Made by a program: the position numbers and the translations under genes
Shown: positions 1-8,944 of the stretch, piece after piece
Numbering within the stretch: position 1 is the stretch's first letter
Layout of the letters: every line of letters starts with the position of its first letter
DNA from: an uncultured Clostridium sp.
Lineage (GTDB): Bacteria > Bacillota > Clostridia > TANB77 > CAG-508
NCBI GenBank assembly: GCA_900554565.1
Contig: USHX01000008.1
Span: 1 to 48,888 of the forward strand
DNA length: 48,888 nucleotides
Direction: 5' to 3'
Notes under the pieces: model-generated
The model's input: only the letters and a program-made list of their open reading frames with translations
Database searches by the model: none
Told to the model about the DNA's origin: nothing

Positions 1-705
1 AAAAGCTATTATGGAAATTGTACAGATAGATTAGAAAATATCTTTAAAGAAAAATTTGACAAAATATTTGCTATAGAACTAGGATTAAGTTCTGATACAT
101 ATTTGGCAGATACAATATCTGAATTAGAAACAAGAACATTTTTAACAAACTCAGATGCGCATTCATTGCCAAAAATAGCAAGAGAATATAATAAGATGGA
201 AGTAGAAGACATATCTTTTAAAGAAGTTGTTAAAGCACTAAAAAATGAAGATGGAAGAAGAATAGTGGCTAATTATGGATTAGATCCAAAACTTGGAAAA
301 TATCATAGAACATATTGCGATGATTGTGAAAAATCAATTGAAACAAAAGAACCAGTAGAGGTTTGCCCAATGTGTGGTGGAAAAAATGTAACATTTGGAG
401 TTTTGGATAGAATTGAATTAATAAAAGATAAAAAAGAAACAAAAAGTCCTAAAACAAGACCACCATATATATATCAAATTCCACTTGGATTTATACCAGG
501 AGTAGGTGGAAAAACAATAGACAAATTATTGAATACTTTTGAAACAGAAATGAACATATTACACAAACTTTCAAAAGATGACTTAGAAATGGTAGTAGGA
601 GAAAAAATTGCAACAAATATAGATAATGCAAGAAATGGAAACTGTTATGTACAATCTGGTGGTGGCGGAGTATACGGAAAAGTTTCAGTAAAACCAAAAA
701 AATAG
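1..705 (+). CDS. Endonuclease Q-like PHP-domain protein (5' end missing)
   Basis: The reading frame is open from the first base of the window, so the gene is truncated by the window edge and only the last 234 codons are seen. The visible part has the end of a PHP-like metal-dependent domain (TNSDAHSLPKIAREY, where Asp/His look like metal ligands), then a four-cysteine zinc ribbon (CDDC and CPMC), then a helix-hairpin-helix-like tract (GFIPGVGGKTIDKLL) and a Gly-rich tail. This order matches the endonuclease Q / TIGR00375 family, which nicks DNA at deaminated bases. The family call rests on architecture. The repair role is known for archaeal and some bacterial members and is inferred here. It lies upstream of spoIIM. 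Confidence 0.75.
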   Translation, partial: KSYYGNCTDRLENIFKEKFDKIFAIELGLSSDTYLADTISELETRTFLTNSDAHSLPKIAREYNKMEVEDISFKEVVKALKNEDGRRIVANYGLDPKLGKYHRTYCDDCEKSIETKEPVEVCPMCGGKNVTFGVLDRIELIKDKKETKSPKTRPPYIYQIPLGFIPGVGGKTIDKLLNTFETEMNILHKLSKDDLEMVVGEKIATNIDNARNGNCYVQSGGGGVYGKVSVKPKK

Positions 706-712
706 AGTTCTA

Positions 713-764
713 AAAAATCTCTTTATCGAATACACATTATGTTATAAAAGATAAGGAGATTTTT
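713..764 (+). promoter_or_regulatory. Hairpin that buries the spoIIM ribosome binding site
   Basis: Bases 713-727 pair with 750-764 in a 15-bp stem with one G-U wobble and a 22-nt loop. The 3' arm contains the spoIIM Shine-Dalgarno (aaggag, 754-758 region) and ends in a T-run, so it could serve both as terminator of the upstream gene and as a structure that hides the spoIIM start site in read-through RNA. Pairing is seen directly; the regulatory role is inferred. Confidence 0.5.
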
Positions 765-765
765 A

Positions 766-1401
766 ATGAGAAATAGTAGTAGAAAGATAAAACAAATAAT
801 TATTGAGCATGTAGCAAACAATAAAAAAGAATATACAATAGTTATACTTATATTTATTATAGGGATATTCTTTGGTGTATTTTTTGTAAATAATATGCAA
901 GAAAGTCCAAAAGAAGAAATACAGACATATATCAATAATTTTATTGAAAAAATGAAAAGCTTACAAAATATAGATAATGCAACTTTATTAAAAAATAGTA
1001 TAATTCAAAACGCAATATTTGCAATATTAATATGGTTCTTTGGAACAACAGTAATAGGTTTACCAATAGTTTTTGGGCTTGTACTATATCGAGGATTTTG
1101 CTTAGGATATACAATATCATCATTTATTACAATACTTGGAATAGGAAAAGGAATAACTTTTATATTGGCAAGTTTGCTATTTCAAAGTTTATTAACAATA
1201 CCAGCGATATTAGGGCTAGCTGTAAGCGGATTTAAATTGTACAAATCAATAATAAAAGACAAAGCAAAAGAAAATATAAAATTAGAAATAGCAAGACATA
1301 CAATATTTTCACTTATTATGATAGCAATACTTTTATTAGCATCTGTAGTAGAAATATTTATTTCTACAAATTTAATGAAAATATTGGTAAAATATTTATA
1401 A
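766..1401 (+). CDS. spoIIM: Stage II sporulation protein M
   Basis: A 211-residue polytopic membrane protein with a short basic N-terminus, a first membrane helix (about residues 23-42), then several more hydrophobic segments from about residue 80 to the end. Length, topology and the pattern around FGLVLYRGFCLGYTISSF fit SpoIIM, which with SpoIID and SpoIIP drives septal thinning and engulfment during sporulation. It sits directly before xerD, the order also found in Bacillus. The ATG at 766 follows a strong aaggagat site that is itself inside a hairpin. Good evidence that the organism sporulates. Confidence 0.85.
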   Translation: MRNSSRKIKQIIIEHVANNKKEYTIVILIFIIGIFFGVFFVNNMQESPKEEIQTYINNFIEKMKSLQNIDNATLLKNSIIQNAIFAILIWFFGTTVIGLPIVFGLVLYRGFCLGYTISSFITILGIGKGITFILASLLFQSLLTIPAILGLAVSGFKLYKSIIKDKAKENIKLEIARHTIFSLIMIAILLLASVVEIFISTNLMKILVKYL

Positions 1402-1498
1402 AAATTTGTAAAAATGTATTTACAATTAACAAATAGTTTGATATAACATATATAGTTTATGTAAATAGATTATTTTGAATATAGGGGTAGTGAAAAGA

Positions 1499-2380
1499 AT
1501 GGAAAGACAATTAAAAAACTTTTTTGATTTTTTAGAAAATGAAAAAAAATTATCAGAAAATACATTACAATCATACAAAAGAGACTTAAAGCAATTTAGA
1601 AGATACTTAGAAGCATGTGAACTTCATTATAATAGAGTAAAAGAAGAAGATATAAAAGATTACATAAGAGAATTGCAAGAAGATGGAAAGAAAGCTTCAA
1701 GTATATCTAGATGTATAGCATCTATTCGTTCTTTCTATCAATTCATACTAAAAAGAAAGAAAATAAAACAAGACCCAACAGCAAATATACAATCACCAAA
1801 AATAGAAAAAAGAGTACCAAGTGTATTAACATCAAAAGAAGTTGAACTATTATTAGACCAACCAAAAGATGTTGACCTAAAAGGAACTCGTGATAAAGCA
1901 ATGCTAGAATTTGCATATGCTACAGGAATGAGAGTAACAGAAATAATCTCACTAAATATAGATGATGTAAATTTAGAAAAAGGTTATGTAACTTGTAAAT
2001 CGGGAACAAAACAAAGAACAATACCATTAGGAACAATGTCATTACAAGCATTAAAAGAATATGTAGAAGATGCAAGAGACATTTTAATAAAAGATGAAAA
2101 TGAAAAAGCATTATTTGTAAACATAAATGGTGGAAGACTTACAAGACAAGGATTCTGGAAAATAATAAAATATTATAAAGAACAAGCGCATATAACAAAG
2201 GACATAACACCACATGTTCTAAGACATTCATTTGCAACACATTTATTACAAAATGGGGCAGACTTAAAAGCAATACAAACAATGTTGGGACATTCAGACA
2301 TATCATCAACACAAATATATATGCAATTCCAAGATGAAGGACTAAAAGATATATACAAAAAAGCTCATCCAAGAGCATAA
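1499..2380 (+). CDS. xerD: Tyrosine site-specific recombinase XerD
   Basis: Encodes about 293 residues. The N-terminal SAM-like DNA-binding domain (roughly 1-95) is followed by the catalytic domain with the Arg of GMRVTE, the HVLRHSFATH box, the LGHSDISST motif and the nucleophilic Tyr in TQIYMQF. XerD acts with XerC at dif sites to resolve chromosome dimers. I place the start at the ATG at 1499, ten bases after gggg, because the earlier TTG at 1475 has no ribosome binding site and adds residues not usual for the family. The gene is followed by a hairpin terminator. It is far from the element integrase in sequence and is the housekeeping copy. Confidence 0.88.
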   Translation: MERQLKNFFDFLENEKKLSENTLQSYKRDLKQFRRYLEACELHYNRVKEEDIKDYIRELQEDGKKASSISRCIASIRSFYQFILKRKKIKQDPTANIQSPKIEKRVPSVLTSKEVELLLDQPKDVDLKGTRDKAMLEFAYATGMRVTEIISLNIDDVNLEKGYVTCKSGTKQRTIPLGTMSLQALKEYVEDARDILIKDENEKALFVNINGGRLTRQGFWKIIKYYKEQAHITKDITPHVLRHSFATHLLQNGADLKAIQTMLGHSDISSTQIYMQFQDEGLKDIYKKAHPRA

Positions 2381-2383
2381 AAT

Positions 2384-2430
2384 AAATAGGGGCTAAAGAA
2401 AAAATAAATTCTTTGGCTCTATTTTTTTAT
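2384..2430 (+). terminator. Rho-independent terminator after xerD
   Basis: An inverted repeat of the type aatagggg-ctaaagaa / ttctttgg-ctctatt with a short A-rich loop is followed by seven Ts. It ends the spoIIM-xerD unit. Confidence 0.75.
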
Positions 2431-2511
2431 AAAACCCTTTTTTTACTAGACATATGGCCTAAAAAAAGATATAATAACAATATCGAAAAAAACAAGAAAA
2501 AGGTGCAAAAA

Positions 2512-2988
2512 ATGAAGAAAAAAGTACTATTTATATCAAGCACAGGGGGACACTTAAATGAACTAATGCAACTTGCTCCATTATTTGAAAAATATGAATA
2601 TCATATAATTACAGAAAAAGATGAAGTAAGTAAAGCACTAAAAGAAAAATACAAAGAAAAAATATCATATTTACCATATGGTACAAGAGCAAAAATGTTT
2701 TCATATATATTTAAGTATTTCTATTTGTGCATAAAAACAATATATTACTATATAAAAATAAGACCAAAAGTAATAGTAACAACAGGAACACATACAGCAG
2801 GACCAATGTGCTATTTAGGAAAAATATTTGGAAGTAAAATAATTTATATAGAAACATTTGCAAATAGAGACAAAAAAACTGCAACAGGTAGGCTAATATA
2901 TCCAATTGCAGATTTATTTATTGTGCAATGGAAAGAAATGCTAAAATTATATCCAAAAGCAGTATATGGAGGTTCGATTTATAAATGA
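2512..2988 (+). CDS. PssD/Alg14-like membrane subunit of a UDP-sugar glycosyltransferase
   Basis: A 158-residue protein starting MKKKVLFISSTGGHLNEL, the typical N-terminal nucleotide-fold start of the PssD / EpsE / Alg14 family, with a hydrophobic membrane-associating stretch near residues 65-85 and TTGTHTAGPMCYLG near the middle. Alg14-type proteins anchor the catalytic Alg13-type partner to the membrane and bind the lipid acceptor. The partner gene follows with a 4-base overlap (atga), typical for co-translated subunits. The ATG at 2512 has an aaaggtg site. An upstream in-frame start at 2413 lies in the xerD terminator and is not used. The exact sugar is unknown. Confidence 0.8.
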   Translation: MKKKVLFISSTGGHLNELMQLAPLFEKYEYHIITEKDEVSKALKEKYKEKISYLPYGTRAKMFSYIFKYFYLCIKTIYYYIKIRPKVIVTTGTHTAGPMCYLGKIFGSKIIYIETFANRDKKTATGRLIYPIADLFIVQWKEMLKLYPKAVYGGSIYK

Positions 2989-3470
2989 TATTAGTATTAT
3001 TAGGAACACAAAATAACAGTTTTCATCGTTTACTAGAAAAAATAGATGAACTAATAGAAAAAAAAGTCATACAGGAAAAAGTTGTAGTACAAGCAGGACA
3101 CACAAAATATGAATCAGAAAATATGCAAATTTTTAGTTTGATTCCACAAGAAGAGCTAGAAAAATATCAAGAAAAAGCAGATTTAATAATAACACACGGT
3201 GGGGTAGGTTCAATAGTAAGTTCAATAAAATTAGAAAAAAAAGTAATAGCCATACCAAGACTACATCAATACCAAGAACATGTAAATGACCACCAAAAGC
3301 AAATAATAGAATCATTTTCGAAAAAAGGATATATAATCGGAATAAATAGTGTAGAAGAGCTAGAAGAAGCAATAAACAAGGCCAACGAATTTGTGCCAAA
3401 TAAATATGCAACCAAAGAAGGAGAAAATAGAATTATAAAAATTATAGAACAATTTATAGAAAATATATAA
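2985..3470 (+). CDS. PssE/Alg13-like catalytic subunit of a glycosyltransferase
   Basis: A 161-residue protein resembling the C-terminal half of MurG-type (GT28) enzymes: LLGTQNNSFHRLLEKID at the start, the donor-binding ITHGGVGSI near residue 68 and PRLHQYQEHVNDHQ, in which Gln and His usually contact UDP-sugar. It overlaps the PssD-like gene, so the two should form a bipartite enzyme that adds a sugar (often GlcNAc or glucose) to a polyprenyl-linked precursor of a surface polysaccharide. Followed closely by an LTA-synthase-like gene, which suggests a cell-surface polymer role. Acceptor and sugar cannot be read from sequence. Confidence 0.82.
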   Translation: MILVLLGTQNNSFHRLLEKIDELIEKKVIQEKVVVQAGHTKYESENMQIFSLIPQEELEKYQEKADLIITHGGVGSIVSSIKLEKKVIAIPRLHQYQEHVNDHQKQIIESFSKKGYIIGINSVEELEEAINKANEFVPNKYATKEGENRIIKIIEQFIENI

Positions 3471-3490
3471 AGATAGGGTGCAATATATAC

Positions 3491-5440
3491 ATGCAAAAAA
3501 TAGTAGAAAAAGAAGAAAGAAAAAAGGAAGAAACAAAAAACACTAATATAAAAAATGGAAAAGCAAAAGAAATATTATCAAAATTCGTGAATTCGATATG
3601 GTTTGTGATTGTTGTAGGAATATTATTGTTTGTAAAGACAATGTTTTTTTATGATAACACAATAAGTAATAGTGGAAAAATAGAAATGCAAACAATATTA
3701 GGAACAATAGGTTTTACAGTTATATTAGTTTGTATATTAATTATATTGCCAAATAGAGCAAGGATAATAACTACATTAACTAGCAATTTCATAGTGAGTT
3801 TAGTACTTTTCGGAGATAATATCTATTATATTTATTCAAATAGCTTTTTATCAATTGCACAAATAACAAATCTTCAATATGGAGAAGAAATATTAAGTAC
3901 ATTACCGGCTGTTTTTGAAATTAAGCATTTATTATACTTTGTAGATATAATATTAATTATTGCTACATGTAAATTGATGAAAATAAAATTCCAGAAAAAA
4001 GAAAACAAAACAAAGAAAAAAGTTTTGGCAAAAGCAATTTCAGGAATAGTTGGAATAGTGGTGTTTTGCATAGTAGGCGCAAGATATGTGGAAAAAGGAA
4101 AAGAAAAATCATATAACAAAGATATGCAAATAAGAGAGTCAACAATATGGGGATACCATATATATGATATAGAAAATTTATTAACACAAAAAAAGAATAC
4201 AAAATATAAATCTTATAGTAAAATGGAAGCAGATTATGAAAAATTAAAAGAAGAATATAATGATAGATATGGCAAAGAAAAATATGATTTTAAAGGAATA
4301 TCAAAAAACAGTAATGTAATTGTTCTACAATTAGAGTCTATTCAAGAATTTGTAATAAATAAAACAATAAATGGAAAGCAAATAACACCTAATTTAAATA
4401 AATTTTTAAGTGAAAACATAGAAATTTCTAATATGAATATGCAAAGTTACTCAACAACAGCAGATTCAGAACATTCAAGTATAACATCAATATATCCAAT
4501 GGAAAATGGAATGTCATACAGTAAATTTTACACAAACGCATATGACAACCTATTTGAAATGTTCAATAGTGCAGATTATACAACATCATATATGCATGGA
4601 AATGAAGCAAAATTTTGGAATAGAGGAAATGTGTATAGTAAATTTGGCGTACAAAATATAGAGTTAAAAGATAAATTTGATGACACTGAATATATAAATG
4701 GATTTATGTCAGATGAAGGTTTATATAGACAGGGTGTAGAGAAAATAAAAAATTATCAAAACCCATTTATGTCATTTATAGTATCAGCATCATCACATAC
4801 ACCTTTTGAATTAGAAGGGCTACAAGATAGAAATAAAGTTAGAATTGATGTTGGAAAATATAAAGGAACATATTTTGGAAATTATTTAGAAGCGGTAAAT
4901 TATGCAGATTATGCATTTGGAGTATTCTTAGAAGGACTAAAACAAGAGGGATTATACGATGACACAACTATACTAGTATTTGGAGACCATAATGGAATAA
5001 ACATGTATAATGAAGAAATGCTAGAATTTTTAAAACAATATAATCCAGACTTAACAGATGTAGATATAAAATTAAACTACACCAAAGTGGCTTGTGGACT
5101 AAAAATACCAGGTGTACCACATATGAAAATAGAAAAACCAGTTAGCAAACTAGACATTAAACCAACATTAGTATATCTATGTGATTTAGAAGATAAATTT
5201 TCTTTAGGTACAAACATTTTTGCTAGTAAAGAATTTGTAAGTTTAAATAATGAAAGAATTATAACAAATAGATATTATTATGATGAAAATTGGTATGATA
5301 TAAAAACAGGAAATCAATTAGATATGGAATCATTAGATGGTGATAAAAAAGAATTATTAGAAAGATATTATAATTACATGAAAAAGGAATTAGAAATTTC
5401 AAATTCAGTAACAATCAACAACTTGTTAGCACAAAATTAA
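3491..5440 (+). CDS. LTA synthase-like sulfatase-fold phosphoglycerol transferase
   Basis: A 649-residue protein with a charged N-terminus, about five transmembrane helices in residues 35-200, then a large extracytoplasmic alkaline-phosphatase-superfamily domain. Visible catalytic features are VIVLQLESIQEF (metal-binding Glu), YSTTADSEHSSITS, whose Thr is the expected nucleophile, MHGNEAKFWNR and FGDHNG. These match LtaS/YfnI-type enzymes, which transfer glycerol-phosphate from phosphatidylglycerol to build lipoteichoic acid. It could instead decorate another glycan. It follows the PssD/PssE pair by 20 bases and precedes ruvB by 26. Confidence 0.85.
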   Translation: MQKIVEKEERKKEETKNTNIKNGKAKEILSKFVNSIWFVIVVGILLFVKTMFFYDNTISNSGKIEMQTILGTIGFTVILVCILIILPNRARIITTLTSNFIVSLVLFGDNIYYIYSNSFLSIAQITNLQYGEEILSTLPAVFEIKHLLYFVDIILIIATCKLMKIKFQKKENKTKKKVLAKAISGIVGIVVFCIVGARYVEKGKEKSYNKDMQIRESTIWGYHIYDIENLLTQKKNTKYKSYSKMEADYEKLKEEYNDRYGKEKYDFKGISKNSNVIVLQLESIQEFVINKTINGKQITPNLNKFLSENIEISNMNMQSYSTTADSEHSSITSIYPMENGMSYSKFYTNAYDNLFEMFNSADYTTSYMHGNEAKFWNRGNVYSKFGVQNIELKDKFDDTEYINGFMSDEGLYRQGVEKIKNYQNPFMSFIVSASSHTPFELEGLQDRNKVRIDVGKYKGTYFGNYLEAVNYADYAFGVFLEGLKQEGLYDDTTILVFGDHNGINMYNEEMLEFLKQYNPDLTDVDIKLNYTKVACGLKIPGVPHMKIEKPVSKLDIKPTLVYLCDLEDKFSLGTNIFASKEFVSLNNERIITNRYYYDENWYDIKTGNQLDMESLDGDKKELLERYYNYMKKELEISNSVTINNLLAQN

Positions 5441-5466
5441 AATATAAACAAAGGATGTAAGTATTA

Positions 5467-6475
5467 ATGGAAGAAGAAAGAATAATTAGCCCAGAATTAG
5501 AAAACAGAAATGAAGAAAGACTAGAAAATACATTAAGACCACAAACTTTAGAAGAATATATAGGGCAAAACAAAGTAAAAGAAAATATGAAAATATACAT
5601 AGAGTCTGCAAAAAAAAGAGGAGAGCCATTAGATCACTGTTTACTATATGGACCTCCAGGACTTGGAAAAACAACATTATCTAATATAATTGCGAATGAA
5701 ATGAACTCAAATATAAAAATAACATCAGGACCTGCAATTGAAAAACCAGGAGATTTAGCAGCATTGCTCACAAATTTATCAGAATTTGATGTTTTATTTA
5801 TAGATGAAATTCATAGACTAAGTAAAAGTGTTGAAGAAATATTATATCCGGCATTAGAAGACTTTACATTAGATATAGTAATAGGAAAAGGACCAACAAG
5901 TAAGTCAATAAGACTTGACTTACCAAAATTCACTTTAATAGGTGCAACAACAAAAGCCGGCTCACTTACAACACCACTTAGAGACAGATTTGGGATAATA
6001 CACCGTTTAGAATTATATTCAGAAGATGATTTAGCAACAATTGTAAAAAGATCAAGTAAAATTTTAGGAATAAAAATAGATGAAAAAGCATCAAGAGAAA
6101 TTGCAAGAAGGTCAAGAGGAACACCAAGAATAGCAAATAGATTATTAAAAAGAGTAAGAGACTATGCAATTGTTTTAGGAGATGGAGACATAGACTTAAA
6201 AATAGCAAAACATGCATTAAATAAATTAGAAATAGATGAACTTCGGATTAGACGATATAGATAGAAAGTTGTTAGAAACAATGATAGTTCAATATGGTGG
6301 AAGACCAGTTGGAATTGAAGCATTAGCAGCTACAGTAGGAGAAGAACTTGACACAATAGAAGATGTTTATGAACCATATTTAATACAAATAGGATTTATT
6401 GCAAGAACACTAAGAGGAAGACAGGTGTTGCCACCAGCCTATAAACACTTAGGTTATGAATATTTAGGACTTTAA
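5467..6475 (+). CDS. ruvB: Holliday junction branch-migration ATPase RuvB, with a +1 frameshift at a CGG codon
   Basis: RuvB is the AAA+ motor that drives branch migration with RuvA. The product shows Walker A GPPGLGKTTLSN, Walker B DEIHRL, sensor and arginine-finger regions (ATTKAGSLTTPLRDRFG) and a C-terminal winged helix (GGRPVGIEALAATVGEE). The reading frame breaks at codon 260: after IDEL (CTT) comes in-frame CGG (6244-6246). Skipping the C at 6244 gives GGA and continues into LDDIDRKLLETM, the expected start of the winged helix (ELGLDDIDR). Joined length is about 335 residues, normal for RuvB. Without the shift the protein would end after IRRYR and lack its DNA-binding domain. No ruvA is adjacent. 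Confidence 0.9.
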
Positions 6476-6509
6476 AACAAACAGTAAGCCTTTAGAAGGG
6501 AAAAATAAA

Positions 6510-7865
6510 ATGAAACAAGCATTAAAAATAATAATTACATATTTTGTATTAATATTAAGTTTTATATTATTGCTTACAATAAGTAGCATGTTCCCATCAA
6601 AATATATAAAAGAAAATGTAGAACAATCTTCAAAAATTTTAATACAAGAAGGAAATAGATTAAAAAAAGAAGTAATTGGAAGAGAAGAACCAATGGAATT
6701 TGATAATTATACAGATGCTTTAATGATAAACACTGCATATTCCATAGATAATAAAACACCATTATATTCAAGCTTTGTAGCAAGAAAAAACTATATTCCT
6801 GAAGTAACAAAAGAAATACATGAAGATACATCAGGAGAATTAAAATCTGCATCAAAATATAAACATCATAATGAAGTCGGAGAATTAGAAGATACTGTGA
6901 ATGGTGAAAAACTAGAAAGCTTTGAATATGCAAGATATTGGCACGGATATTTAGCAGTATTAAAACCATTACTTTTAATAGCAAATCTAGGGGAGATAAG
7001 AATAAGTTTTACAATTGTGCTTTTCTTGCTATTTATGGCTTTTGCATATTTAATATACAAAAAAATAAACCTTACAGTAGCAGCAATATTTACAATGGGC
7101 TTAGCAAGTGTAGAATATTTCTACTTAGGATTTTCTATGCAAGGAATATTTGTATTTTTAATAACAATGATAGCTTCTATAATATTACTTGATAAAAATG
7201 GAAAAATAAAGAACCTAAATATATTTTTCTTTGTTATAGGAATGTTAACAAACTTTTTTGATTTTTTAACTGTTCCAATGGTAACATATGCAATTCCAAT
7301 GATTCTGTACTTCTTATTAAAACAAAAAGAAGAAAAAGTTACAGTAAAAAATGTACTAATAGATATTATAAAATATGGAATGTTTTGGGGAATAGGATAT
7401 GGACTAACTTGGTTTACAAAATGGATTTTAGTTGATTTGATATACAATAAAAATATAATAAAAACAGCAATAAACCAAGTGTTATACAGAAGTACAGGAA
7501 CAAATGAGATATTTATTAAAGAAGCAATTGAGAAAAATTTTGAATATGAAAAAAAATTCTTTCCAATAACAACGGTTATAACATTTGTCATTATAGACAT
7601 TCAACTAGCAGTAGGAAAACTAAAAATAAAAACTGATAAATTGGATATAAAAGAATATCTGATAAAAATTTTACCATATATAATAATAGGTGTAATGCCG
7701 ATTATATGGTATACAATATTAAAAGATCATTCATATAAACATGCATTTTTTACATATAGAAACATATTAATAACAAATATTTGTACAAATTTATTGTTAG
7801 AAAAGATATTTGAAATGTTTACAAAAAAAAATGAAACAAAAATGATAGAAAGTAGGAAAAAATAA
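6510..7865 (+). CDS. Polytopic membrane protein of unknown function
   Basis: A 451-residue protein with one N-terminal membrane helix (about residues 7-28), a roughly 120-residue extracytoplasmic stretch (about 30-150) containing YARYWHGYLAVLKPLL, and then eight or so hydrophobic helices. The tail is basic. The layout recalls GT-C-type membrane glycosyltransferases or polysaccharide export factors, but I see no diagnostic motif. It lies between ruvB and queH with a one-base gap to queH, so it is probably co-transcribed with it. Function is left open. Confidence 0.6.
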   Translation: MKQALKIIITYFVLILSFILLLTISSMFPSKYIKENVEQSSKILIQEGNRLKKEVIGREEPMEFDNYTDALMINTAYSIDNKTPLYSSFVARKNYIPEVTKEIHEDTSGELKSASKYKHHNEVGELEDTVNGEKLESFEYARYWHGYLAVLKPLLLIANLGEIRISFTIVLFLLFMAFAYLIYKKINLTVAAIFTMGLASVEYFYLGFSMQGIFVFLITMIASIILLDKNGKIKNLNIFFFVIGMLTNFFDFLTVPMVTYAIPMILYFLLKQKEEKVTVKNVLIDIIKYGMFWGIGYGLTWFTKWILVDLIYNKNIIKTAINQVLYRSTGTNEIFIKEAIEKNFEYEKKFFPITTVITFVIIDIQLAVGKLKIKTDKLDIKEYLIKILPYIIIGVMPIIWYTILKDHSYKHAFFTYRNILITNICTNLLLEKIFEMFTKKNETKMIESRKK

Positions 7866-7866
7866 A

Positions 7867-8904
7867 ATGAAATTATTGATGCATACATGTTGTGCACCTT
7901 GCAGTGTATACTGCATAGATAGTTTAAGAGAAGAAGGAATAGAACCAACAGTATATTGGTATAATCCAAATATCCATCCATATACAGAATATAAAGCAAG
8001 AAAAGACTGCTTAAAAGGATATACAGAACAAATAGGAGTAAAAGCCATATTCGAAGAAAATTATGGATTAGATGAATTTTGCAAAAATGTTGTAAAAGAT
8101 TTAAAAAATAGATGCAAAAATTATTGCTATAGAGTCAGATTAGAACAAACTGCAAAATATGCAAAAGAGCACGGATATGATGCTTTTACAACTACTCTTT
8201 TAGTAAGTCCTTATCAAAATCATAAGGCATTAATAGAAGTCGCAAATGAAATGGCAGAAAAATATGATATAGAATTTTTGTATAGAGACTTTAGAATTGG
8301 ATTTAGAAAAGGACAAGCTAAGGCAAGAGAATTAGGATTATATATGCAAAAATATTGCGGATGCATTTTTTCAGAAGAATATAGATATACTAATCCCAAT
8401 CCACCTAAAATTGTATTGCCGGAAAATTTTGAATATCTTCCAGCAGAGAGAAGCATCATTATAAAAAAGGAAAAAGAAGATAACGAAAAATATATAGATT
8501 TACTACTTGAAGCAGACCCTAGCAAAGATATGATAAATAAATACTTAAAAAATGGAGAATTGTTTGTTTTAACATATAAAGAAAAAGTAGCTTGTATAGC
8601 AGTAGTTACTACATTGAATAATGATACATGTGAATTAAAAAATATAGTAACAAAGCAAGAATATCGTAGTAATGGATATGGCAAAAAAATGCTTAAATAT
8701 TTAACAGATAATTATAAAAACAGATATAAAAAGATGATAGTTGGAACAACACAAAATAATATTCCATTCTATGTAAAGCAAGGTTTTGATAAGTACGAAA
8801 AAACAATAAAAGATTTCTTTATTGATAATTATGAAGAAGAAATATGGGATGGAGATTTGCTTTGTACAGATATATATTATTATTCAAAAGAATTAAAAAA
8901 GTGA
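7867..8904 (+). CDS. queH: Epoxyqueuosine reductase QueH fused to a GNAT acetyltransferase-like domain
   Basis: Residues 1-190 are QueH (DUF208): MHTCCAPCS with paired cysteines near the N-terminus, YWYNPNIHPYTEYKARKD, TTTLLVSPYQNH and the C-terminal YCGCIFSEEYRY, the second cysteine pair. QueH is the iron-sulfur-dependent, non-cobalamin enzyme that reduces epoxyqueuosine to queuosine in tRNA anticodons. Residues about 205-345 form a second domain with GNAT character (ACIAVVTTL, then VTKQEYRSNGYGKKMLKYL resembling the acetyl-CoA loop, then NIPFYVKQGFDKYEKT). QueH alone is usually about 180-220 residues, so this is a fusion. The acetyltransferase substrate is unknown. Confidence 0.85.
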   Translation: MKLLMHTCCAPCSVYCIDSLREEGIEPTVYWYNPNIHPYTEYKARKDCLKGYTEQIGVKAIFEENYGLDEFCKNVVKDLKNRCKNYCYRVRLEQTAKYAKEHGYDAFTTTLLVSPYQNHKALIEVANEMAEKYDIEFLYRDFRIGFRKGQAKARELGLYMQKYCGCIFSEEYRYTNPNPPKIVLPENFEYLPAERSIIIKKEKEDNEKYIDLLLEADPSKDMINKYLKNGELFVLTYKEKVACIAVVTTLNNDTCELKNIVTKQEYRSNGYGKKMLKYLTDNYKNRYKKMIVGTTQNNIPFYVKQGFDKYEKTIKDFFIDNYEEEIWDGDLLCTDIYYYSKELKK

Positions 8905-8944
8905 GAGATAAGTAGTAATTTGAAAGTGAGATGATAGTACAAAT

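Noticed and set aside
2413..2511. Extended start for the PssD-like gene
   Set aside because: It lies within the xerD terminator and has no ribosome binding site; the family begins at the MKKKVLFIS start.
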